DNA from: Strongylocentrotus purpuratus
Taxonomy: Eukaryota > Echinodermata > Echinoidea > Camarodonta > Strongylocentrotidae
Direction: 5' to 3'
DNA: 64,000 nucleotides
Assembly (NCBI RefSeq): GCF_000002235.5
Contig: NW_022145611.1
Span: 21,427,298-21,491,297, forward strand
The translations under genes and the position numbers were made by a program. Of this stretch, positions 26,103 to 38,100 are shown piece after piece (the first letter of the stretch is position 1; the number at the start of each line of letters is the position of its first letter). Under the pieces are notes generated by a model. It made no database searches. It saw only the letters and a program-made list of their open reading frames with translations, and had not been told where the DNA came from.

Positions 26103-29100
26103 TATCTCACATCATTGTTTATTTCTCATTTTCATGACATCTCTCACCATTAAATTGTTCTTTCTCATTTGGTTCCCTTTCTCTTTTACTCTATCTCTCT
26201 CTCTCGCTGGCTCTCTGTTCTCTCACTGTTCTATTTCCAGACTTTTTCCATGTATAATTCAATGAACCCAACAGTATGCACACTTAAAATCAAAAGATAT
26301 GAAAGGAATATTGTATATAACATATCAACAATTATGTTCAATTTATTTATTTTTCTTAAAACAGAAAAGATTGTAATTCACGATGAATACGATTATAAAA
26401 TTGAAGGTCAAATATTAAGCTCCAATAGCCTCATAATCTGCTACTTGAAATTATTAGAATTCAAAGTTATGTATTTGTTACATTACTTTTTCCCATTTTT
26501 TAAAAACAACAGCATAGTCTACTTTTGAGCCGTCTTTCTTTTGCAGGGAATCTGTTATATCATGACTTGCACTATATTATAAAACACATTATAAAACATG
26601 ATTTCTTAAATGACTCAAAAATCACAATTTTTCCAGTGAAACAATAATAATAATTACAGTGCTTATATAGCTCCTAACACTTACTTTGTCAGAAGTCTCT
26701 AAGCGCTCTACAATAATGCAGCATAATTACCCTGGCTTTAGCAGTGCAGCTGTTACAATGAACATCTGATGTACATAAAAACATCCTTATGAGTGATGGT
26801 TGCTTTGGGGTTCACACACACAACAAGGACATATCAGGCTTTTTATCAATGGTTGCTTGTTTGTTACCATAGCTTCATGTTATGAGGATCATAATACAAA
26901 GGTTTTGATCCCCATGCAGTCACAGTTACAGCAGATAGAGTCTGGTTCATTGAAGAGGCTAAGTAGAACTTCATAGTCCTTGCAAGTATGGCTGTTGAAT
27001 AAAAAGAGGAAAAAAATGAAAGGAAGCACATTGAAACCTATTTCTGTTAAACATTAAAAAGGTCTTGCATGTACATTGTGACCAAAGTAGACTTACATGC
27101 ACATTGTGGTAAAAGTGGAGTGCATAATCAATTACTTGAAAGTATTGATGGGAAAATGTGAATGAACAAATGCCCTCCTTGAAGTACCTGGGCATACAAA
27201 CAACAACTTATTCGTACAGCCTACCTGTCTGAAACTCAGCAGCTCAGTAGTTCTCCTTCCTCTCTCTGAATTTGTCTCAATTATCAGGGAATTTGCCTTC
27301 ATTTATTTTACTGAAGAAGAACATCATCCTGAAACAAAAATAAAAATGTTTAGACCTCATTAAAATATCAAAGATCTACTCCATTGATAATTGGTCTTAG
27401 TTATAGTGTCAATCATATTCTAACTTTAAAAAAAAAATTAAGGCGCCTTTCATGTAGGCAGTGACTAGGCACCCCCTCCCCACTCAGTTACTAATAATCA
27501 TTGATTTACAGAATGACTACCGGTATCTCTTTTAAAGTCAAGAACAAACATACACATTCTTGCAGTACTATCTCATAAATGTGCTTGCACCAAGTTGTAC
27601 TTGCCATGTCATGGCCTAAGAAAGCCCTAAGTAGTTAAAGTCTATAGCCAAGTTAGTCCCTTTCCTAAAATCAAGTCTAGAGGATTTTCTTTCGAAAACT
27701 TTTCATTAAAAGAATGGTGTTTTTTAGTGACATCCTCACAGAACGGGGCAATTTAAAGCAACAAGGTGACATGAAAAGGTTATTTGAACTAGATGCAAAT
27801 GATTACTTTAGGATACAGGGAGTGTACTCTTCGTTATCAAAGATAAATATTCCTAAAATAGTTTATACAAATCCATTCAAAAATGATATTACTTCCAATA
27901 TTATTTTACCCCCCGAGTTGATATGCTTGAACAGAATAAAAAGCAAACAATTTTATGATCTGTTGATCGCAGAGAAATATGAATGCCCAGTCAGTACGTT
28001 TAGACTAAAGAATAGATATGATGTTTCAGATACAGAATTGTTATTGGCTCGTTCAGGTATCATTTCAACTACAATTGATGTAATTTACAGAGAATTTCAG
28101 TTTAAGGTATTAAATAATATTCTGAATTTGAATTATAAACTGTATAAAATGAAAGTCATTAGTTCCCCATTATGTTCTTTTTGTGACATGGAAAATGAAA
28201 CGATTGAACATTTTTTTTGGAAATGTACAATAGTACAAGATTTTTGGAATCAGCTCGGAAAAGAGCTGACTATGTTTGATTTCTCGATTTTAACCGAAAA
28301 AACGGTAATTCTTGGTATATTGTCGAAGAATTATATTCTTTTTAATCATATATTAATAATTGCAAAGAAAACAATTTACCTAAATAGATGTAAATTAGTT
28401 AAACCAAATATTTCTAACTTCATGTCCTTATTGATTAAATCATATAAAATGGAGAAATACATTGCTATACGCAATGACAAAGAAGCTGCCCATGACAGCA
28501 GGTGGCAGGGCATGGCCCAATGGATATCTACTGTCAGATAAGAAAGATTTTTTGTTGTTGTTGATAGGTTAATAAGCTGTAACGTTCAATGTATTATGTA
28601 ATCAAATGTTCATTTTCACTGGTGTGTGAATAATTTGTCAAATCAATGTGCTGTGAAGTGACCACAAAATAAAAAAGACAATTTCAATACAAAAAAAAAA
28701 AAAAGTCTAGAGGTCTACATCTTACTTAGATAACCAACCGACAGTTGGCCTAACCTAGATGTAAACGCAGCCTGGGTTGTAGATTTTACAAGGCCCTAAT
28801 CGTTAGAGCCCAACTTTTCCATTTTAGTTCAATCTAACATTAGACCAAAGATTGTCTTATTGTTTATGTTATCTCCCAAAATGAGCTTCGTGAAAGGGAA
28901 AAAAGTAAAATGAAAATTTACTGCACTGTACTTTACTGCAGTCTGTAGGTCGTTAAGTCTTATATGGTCTAGAATTGTTAGCGGTAGGTTTGAATTTTCT
29001 TCTGACCCAAATTTTAAAGTAGTTAATCAACTGTTGATTATTTGTGTCGTATTTTCAGAGATAGTTCCTCCCAAAAGTCTAGACCAAGCTGTCACTGTCA

Positions 29101-32100
29101 GGAGTGACTGGTAGCCATGGCAATCGAGCTGAAAATATTAGCTCGTGCCTATGTAAAATGAATAAAAGTTTGAGTGTAGTTTGCACCTACATTCATCAGA
29201 CAAAACAATTTTAAATCACTTCATAATGTACCTGTAGACACATCTGCAGATTCATGAAATCAGCAGATCTTTTTTAATAAAAATTGTATAAACATGATTT
29301 AGTTTACAAAATTTAGGAGTAATTACAGCTTTACTCACCAGCAGACTTTCCAAGAAAAATGGAGTATCTATTTTTCCTGTTCAGGAAATAACTGGTGTTG
29401 GGCCAACTGGCTTAAAGACGCCTATGTGGGTGCAATCAATAGCACCGACCATATTAATGCCAGGGAAATGGCAGTAATTATAAAAATTCATGTTGGGTCT
29501 GCACTCTGCAGGACTGCCTCTCTTGTTGAAGGAATTGAGATGTATTGGTCCGATCTCCTGGCAATGGCTATTGAGATGGACTTCACAAGGCGGGACACCG
29601 TAGCTTGGGAGAGGCCTTCTTTTTTCATCCCCATGCATCAATTGAAAAGAACCTGAAATAGCAGAAAATCAAGATGAAAAATATGTTGATATTTGATAAG
29701 AAATTACAATTTCTCTTTCTCTGTAGTTTACTAACTAATATTATTAGACTAAACTACTGTAACATTATCAGCAAATGTATATCCAAAAAAAGGAAGCTTC
29801 TGTCCATTTCCTTTCAATTTCTATTAGACCTGTCTAGACTAGACTCTTATTGATGAAATTTACATCTAGGTCTATTAATATTGTTTTAAAAAAAATGTTT
29901 TCTTTGGGGGGGGGGGGGTGGTTATGAAAATCATCATCATCCTGTATAAAATTATCGCACCAACAGCCACAACTAGCACTGCAGCTCAGGCAGAGGTGAT
30001 ACCAGACCGAAATTTCTGTCTCTTTCGTTTGTTAGCCTCTGATTTGGGTAGGGTCGGCTCCTGAAAGAGAGGAGCCGATGTTATGTTTAGAAACAGGTTC
30101 ATTGAAACTAACATGCAATTGAAATTAACATGCCACTTAGAAATGCACTGCAGCTGTTAAGGCACAGTTCATTGTTATTCATATTAGATGCATACACACA
30201 ATGCAAGTGTATGCAAGGGTCTTCTGTTCACTACATTATTTATACATGTAAAAGCACATGGATATTGAGTCTGGATTAAACTACCAAAGCAACCACACGT
30301 GTTTCTGCAGGCTCCATTTTGTTTGTCTCTATACTTACATTTATTTAGCTTAATAGACCTAGTTATTACTTTCCAACCCACATTACAACAGCCGACACTA
30401 CACAAATCAGAGGCTAACGAACGAAAGAGTCTGCTAGTCCACTTTTAGGCAACAGCGTCTCGAAAATCCACTATAAAAGTAGATCTACGTCTAGCAATGA
30501 TAGTTTTAAGGTGGTATATGCGTACGAAAGGACAATAGTGCCAAGAAAAAGAATTACCCGGTAAGAAATTGCTCAATCTCAGGAAACGAAAATGTTAACC
30601 GACAATTATTTGCACGTATGGGACTGGTCTGCGAACAATGTGAACATTTACCAAGTTTCCTCCAAATTTATTCAGTTAAAAGCATTTTAGATTATCACCA
30701 GTACAGCAACATGAAAGTTACAAAAATACTTTAATAGCTGGTGTAACTTTCATGAGCGCTTATCCATACAAAAGAGTGCAAATTGTTATCAAATATAGAA
30801 ATTCAAATGCAAAACTTACCGTTCACTCTCCGCGGACACTCGATTTAACTAAAACGTGACGTCACGCGAAGTTAGGCCGAACTATGACGTATTTAAACCT
30901 GCCCTCTGAGCGGCCTAAAGTTAGGCCGAACTATGACGTATTTAAGCCTGGCTTATCTTTAGGCGGCCTTCGAGAATAGCAAAAAAGATAGTCCATGGTT
31001 TAAACCAGGTTTAGGCCACTGATTTAACTTAGGCCGCTTTCGAGAATACCACCCAATGAGTGGAAGGACACAAAAACCTCACGCTTTGGGGTTTCGTGTA
31101 CCAAGGTCACAAAAACAAACTGATCAAACATATCTATTTGAATGTGAATCTGACTTACTGGCTAAATGAGGCAACTTGTGCCTACATGTTTACATCCATC
31201 AACATCTCAACTCAACTAAATAGATCTATAATCTTAATTGTACTTTTGAACTCGCATATTTGGGAATCCGATAACATGGGAGAACAGTCCATTCATGCAT
31301 TGCAATTTGCAAAGGTCGAGGAATTTCTTCGGTCTGCCTATTTTTTTCCGGCTGATTGAAAATCATGGACAGGAACTTAAAGTTGGACTTAAGTCAACAT
31401 CCTAAATATACCTATGGTTGAACACACAGCGTACAATGGAACTATGCAGCGTGCGTATGTGTGTGTGTGTAGACAATGGGTCATGATGTAAGTAATCTGT
31501 AGGGTAATGATTTCCTTCCCTGTCAACAGAGATAAGCCATCTCACCTCCTTACCTACCCTAAGTACTATGGTACATTGAACTTCCTGCTAACCCTCACCC
31601 TTCTCGTTGTCCTTCCTTCATTAAACAATGTCCACACCTACGTAGACAGTCTATGCTTGAACTTTCTAAACTTTCTATAAGCATGACACAATCACTTTCT
31701 CATGGGATGTTGATACTCTCCATGTTGTAAAATGTTAAATCGTTCATCATCATTAATATCACATGATAAAAAGCACCAATTTATTGTCTATTTCACCCCC
31801 CCCCCCCCTCCCCCAATAAAGAAGAGAAGTTAGTTTGGGGTCTAACAAAATTTAAACGACAGGCCTCTGTCGTACATGTATGTGTGCTTTACGTTGATAG
31901 GGAATTTTTTTAAATGATTTTGACAAGAAATGCAATACGTACATTTTTGGGGTCAAAACACTTTCAAAACCATTAACAAAAGCCATTAGAAATACGCCTC
32001 AACTTTTCTTTCGGTGATCATTTAGAAAACTTTCCAAATTCCAATATAACAGTAATCAATCAATTAGGCTTAAATGCGATAAAATTCATTTTGTATACAC

Positions 32101-35100
32101 ACAACTCAATGGCTCTGATCTGTTTCTAAAGCAAAAGCTGAAAGGGATGGAATGATCATCATTCACATTGAGTCATACTCCACCATGACCATGCATGCAT
32201 GTGGTTTACCAATCTCTAGATTGCACATTTCACTTGATCAGGAAGGATATTGGATTAACTTGATCAAAGATTTAACTACGAATGAGAATAGGCCTGCCCT
32301 CATCGGACCGAAGTTGCAAAATAACCCGCTATTTTAAATAGCCCAATCTCAAATATAGCCAGCTAATTTGCGTCTTTATCAGCCCTCAGTTGCAAGCGGT
32401 CTTTTTGGTTGAGAAAATATCCTGAGAAATCTTGGTCTTGTTTTCAAAATATCCCGCTATCTGGGAAATTGCGGGCTTATTTGCACCTGTTTGTGATGAC
32501 CGTATTAGTCTGGTGAAGTTGCAGATTCGAGCTTCGGGAAAATATCCCGTGTCTGAAAACAGCAGATTATTTTGCAATTCGGTCTGATGAGGACAGGCCT
32601 AATGTGTAGTTTCCTAAAGCTGCAGTATTCAGTTTCAACGAGTGTGGTGAACATGACACTAATGTTGCTCATGGACAGCCAACAGGAAGATGTACATGTA
32701 GGACCTATGCTATATAGCAGCTTTAAATCAATCTGACTCTCATTCATAAATGTCTGTGGGAACCCTAACCACTGCTGCTGCCCTGTCACTGCAGGAAAGT
32801 AGAACTAATCAAGGTCACTTAAGGTCACCGTTTCCTCCTTGGATCACACAGGGGAATATCTGCTGGGCTAGTCTGCCAGATCAAACTAGTAATGACCCAC
32901 TGGGTGTGTGTACATTCTGATAGGTCATCACAAATACATGCTTCATGTACACAGCATTCCATGCCTCAGGGTGATGCTGACATTTACATTTTGGTGTATA
33001 TTAAGCCAACTATAAAATGTGAAGTTCATGTGAATACACTGCAACGCCTACAGGTCCCTCCCCTTTGACCTTCAAATTCTTGACAGTCTCAGAATTTAAA
33101 AAAAATGTCAATTTTATGCCAAATATCCAGTCCTAACATACAAATAATAGAAGGTGTACAGGCCTTAGCCCAATATATACATGTACGTGAAAACTTTAAA
33201 AATCTGACCTATATTTCAAACAACTCTTGGCAAATAATATAAAATTCAAACCAAATGGATATGATGGAAATTCACCAACTCTTCAATATGAGTCTAATCG
33301 ATAGAGACTACAGAAGGTAATTCCTGAGTGCAAAAGTGCAGAGTGCCATTCTGGTATATGTGATTATGGGTTGAAATCCTTGCCACGTGTGCAAGTCCCC
33401 TTTTCATATAATACTATAAGTACAACATGTGTGTCTGTCTTGTTTGATCAGGCCTCCTGAGAGAATAGAGGTGACAGAACAGGTGGGAGAACTAGAATAC
33501 ACACTTAAATACACATGTTGCCTTACCTACAATCAGTGTTTTAATCTGGCTGTCTGAGCTGAGTGAGGGATACTATCCATTAAATACTGCAAAATATGTC
33601 CCTTCCATATATGTATAGGCCTTTACGGATATAGATTTTGCCCTTTCTTTGGGAATAAAATTAGTATCAAGATTACAATGAAAGAGTAAATTGGAATCCA
33701 TAGGCCTAGTACATGTACATGTATATATATATATATACCTACAGGTGTAATTTTTAATAGGTCCTATTCAATACAATGATAGAAAGGGATTTAACATTCT
33801 CACAATAATTGGTCAGTGCATTATTCGATGAGGATGAAAACATTATCATCACATTATCTAAAGTATTTCTCCTATCATTGGTGGAGCCTTCTTCATGGGC
33901 TCAACTTTTCAATTAATTGGCAGGATAGGTAATAAACATGTATATAAAGGCAAGGAAATAGGCCAACGTAAAGTGACATTACTCCCTAAAAGCAAATTTC
34001 ACTTTGAATACTAGTAGATTGGTTGTGACGACGCAAGCATGGATGCAAACAAAGCGATCATGACTCACGAATTGGAACGAAGCCACCCGCTCTTATCAGT
34101 AATCAATTAAAACACGGCAGCAAAGCAACATTATTAACATGTATACATTGCGACAGCCATGTGCGTAATAGCGTCCACTAACAGCCAGTCGTTACTTACA
34201 GACGGGGGAAGATCTTTGTTAACCGACAACCACATATGAATAGTCTCATTTTAGGGAAAATACTTTTATTCATTTATCTGTTGTCTCTCTTATCAATACA
34301 CTAGATACATGTAGTTTGTTCAATTTTGTTGTATGTTATATCTCCATTCACAGGACAGGAAAATATTTTGGGTGTAATTAACAGATCACAAATAGACAAT
34401 GAATGTGGTAAATTAAAGGCCATGTCATGAACAGAACTCTACAGTGGAAGATTTAATTTGCAATGCCCACAGAACTGCCCACAGAATTTAACCCAGATGT
34501 AAATATACATTAATTTAGCAACCAACAAGGTACATGTACAGAAACTTTCACATGATACATATACATTTATTAAAATGGTTCCCATTTGAACAATGGACAT
34601 ACATGTACATGTACAAAGATAGTTGTATTTGACTATTAAACATGTTTCCTTCACAGATATTTGATGATTTGAATTTCCTGGGGGTATTGCTATGACTGAC
34701 TAAGAGGCTGACTGTTGTTGTGGCTTAAATCAGCGTGTCGCTCACAAGGTCTGTGCATTACTAGACAGGAAGAAGGAGTTACACTATGAACAGCAAAGGA
34801 CAACTATAGACTCCCCACTGGCACCCATACATACATACATGTACATTATAGCCATGAGATAATAAGGAATCTAGCCATGGAGATCCATCATAGTCGGGTC
34901 AAATGTCACAGCATTCATAGAAATCTTCTGTGTATTCATCATGCATAATAAATGAATTGTACACTGTAACTTGTTACATTGTATATAATTACATGTATGA
35001 TACATGTAGTATTATTTGGAGGGTTATGATGAAATAAGTATTTGAACTTTAATTTCCAGAGTGTTTAGAATAACAAAATCTTCATATCATGTAAAATATC

Positions 35101-38100
35101 CTAATTGTTGGTAATCAAAGCAACCCCCCCCCCCCCTCCATCCCCACTGAATGAGTCGTTTACAAATTGCTCCTACAATATTATGAATATCTATACAAAA
35201 AAGATCAATTTTCAATCACAAACTATAAAATTTGGTTGGTTAAAATACAGATTGCACAATGAATTTAACATCTGATAAAAGGGGAATATTTCTCCTTACA
35301 ACATATCTTTTCAGTATGTGGCAGAACACAAAATAAATTACGCTTCATGTTATTTGATTTGAAAATAAGAACATTTTAGGCAGAGGGAAAAAAAATCAAA
35401 TGGACTTCTTTTCTTTACTTAAAGATAAAGTTGAGTTCTGGTCATGCGATTGCATTGTGAAAGAGTAATTATAGCACTGAAGTACAGCAATGGTCTGGAC
35501 ACCACATGCCACATCTAGGGTCAGAATAGGTCAAATCTTAATTACAAATTAACACTCCATTGAATGCAGAATTCTCTATAGGAGATTCTTTGACAAAACA
35601 CACACAGACAACACATCAAAACAAACAAAAAATCCTTGAAGGCACAGGCTTTAGAAATATATTGGACTTCAAAACTTTCCTAAGCAATTAATTGTAATTG
35701 ATATTAAAATACAAAGAACTTCTGAGCTTCCTGGGTGGAATTTCACGTTACGCTAACTGGGTGGAATTTCAATTTGTAAAGAAGTTTACTGGGTGCAAGC
35801 CGAAAATTCTTTACAAATTATAACAATTTTTTTTAATTGTAAATGGAGTATGGATATTTTTAATAGATCAAAGTACTGATGCATGTGTAATTTGTGTATT
35901 ACTGTAAGTCATTTTGAATTCAATTGCATTTTTCTGACTTTTACCTTTAGAGTTATATGGGTGACAAACTATTTTCATTTTTTTTTTCTTGCGAAAAGCA
36001 GAACATTTGAGATTAAAGGTTGCAGATGAGACTGGGAATAATATGACAAGATAGGGTGATCATACATGTAAATCTGTAAAGGTCCCAACAACATGATCAA
36101 TACTAGTACAATTGATTATAAACTAATCTGGACAAGAATTCATTTTACATACAATGTGTTTATTGATGCTCAGTGATCTAAATCAGTTTCAAATGAAATC
36201 TGAGCTTTAAAAAAAATAATAATAAATTCATGTACACAATAGCATAGAATACCCTATTCAAACCTTGTTGCTTGTATCCATGGTAATGTGAGTCTTGTTG
36301 ATTTAGAATTCCCTTAATTCAGGGTCAATGACAGATCAAACATATCATTAGCTGTCTGGGGATTACCTGAATATCATATGGCTGGAATATGAATGTGAAT
36401 TCTATTCATCTGAAACTGCAGCATACTCAATAGGGGCATCAAAGAGATCAATTTGTATTTAGTGCACACATCAGTGACTAACTCTTTATGTAAGTACTAG
36501 ATATGTACTCAAATATTAGTACCTCTCGAGAGTCGAGATGCAATCCAGTTCCTATATTTAAGTCTAATCTGCTCAAGATCTACATCAAAGCTAAATAATA
36601 CCAGTAGGGGCTCTTAATTTGTTTTGAACTATTGGATCTCCAGTTCACAAGACCACTAACCTTAAACCGTGTGAACCTCCTTTCATGAAAGTAGGACTAC
36701 TTCAAATATATTACATTCATCATTTAAAGGAAATCAATATAAATCAAATATTATTTTTGAAAATATTTTTACCATAATCTTAGAGGTGGAGGTGAGTTCT
36801 GGAAATGATATACAATGATACCTACATGTATGCTCTTTTGTATCGATGAAGAAAAACAAATCAAAATATTTCACATTGTTCTCAGATCTTGCATGAATTT
36901 CAAGCAAATAAATTCTAGCGTGAATCTTGTATTGGTCAATCAACCTCACTGAGAATATATACAGAGTCAAACCAGTATTCCAGGCCACACAGACACATAC
37001 ACACATCTATACACACTGGTGTATTATACATCCTCCAATACAAACATCTTAGAAGCACACTTCAATTTGAAGTTCAGACCAAATCTTCTGAACTCATGGA
37101 ATTAATTTACCTACAGAATCCTCATAGTCTCATGACTATCCATACACACAAGTTAGCAATAGGAACGTCTTTCATCTTATGATACCACACTCTTTAATGA
37201 ATGCTTTAAAGCCTGTCTGCACTAGTTTGGCCAGGGGATTAGACCTCCCTGCAAGGTCACTGACAGGTGGTTATCTCACCAAATCAGCTCTCAATTAAAA
37301 TAAGAAAAAGGGGATCATGGGGGACCAACAGGCACTGGTTAGGCATTGATTGCTATATAGAGGGTGCAAGTAGCTATAAGTAGTAAAGTGGAGCTATAAC
37401 AATTCAAAATCCACATTAAAGGTACTATGTCTCTTTTGCAGCCAACCTCAAATGCTGTAGAACTTTGCAGGAATTATGAATATGTCATGTATGTCCTATC
37501 TGTGAAATTTAAACGTTAGCAGTGTCCTCATATTCAAATTATGCAAGGAAACCCGTTTACTTGCTAGACTTCACTGTCAGACACTATTGAGTGACTGACT
37601 GGCTTTTTTTTCTTCTTTGGTAATAACATACATGAAAAGAGTTGTAAAGGGTACATGGGCATTTGTCTACATCAATAACCCACTTCTTGCGATGGCCAAG
37701 ATTAAACTGATTGAATCTTTGCGCGGCATAAAACGTATGACCATTCGGTACAATTGTCTGAAAATCAAGACTATTACTTTTGGGCTTTATAGCCCTAAAG
37801 TCGATTTGACAACTAATAGTCGTTATTTTCCCACTTGAAGACATTTTCAAGCCCCAACTTTTTTAGGGAAGTTCTAAATTAGTATTATCTTTCAAATGCA
37901 GTTGGAATTTAACTTTTTAATTTTTTTGGCCTGCAAATGGGACATAGTACCTTTAACAAAAAAAATTCATACGATTGAACAAGCTTATAATGTCTTACCT
38001 CCATCTCCAGCAGCAGTCCTAGTCTTAGTCTTGGTCTTAGCAGGAGAAGCTTGGGGTGGTGCAGCAGCATGTACTACTGGTGCTTCCCTCTTCTGTACCT

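Larger units (their letters stand above)
25219..31054 (-). mobile_element. PIF/Harbinger DNA transposon, 5.8 kb, with nested insertions
   Basis: The termini are perfect inverted repeats of 32 bp starting GGGTGGTATTCTCGAAAGCG, with further GGCCTAA-rich subterminal repeats. The element is bounded by a 3-bp duplication AAT (25216-25218, 31055-31057). The minus strand at 29340-29641 encodes a Harbinger-type transposase piece with the GAIDCTHI motif. A 3-bp target duplication plus this motif is diagnostic for PIF/Harbinger. Inside lie a GGGGCAC minisatellite (25540-26034), a LINE tail (27684-28702) and a MULE-like fragment (30004-30432). It sits in the same orientation as RRBP1. Confidence 0.9.
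31058..37352. other. RRBP1 14-kb intron, right part
   Basis: No coding exon recognised. Contains one MITE (32289-32601), TACATGTA-rich stretches and a few C-runs (31796-31813, 35124-35136). Otherwise unique-looking AT-rich sequence. Confidence 0.45.
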
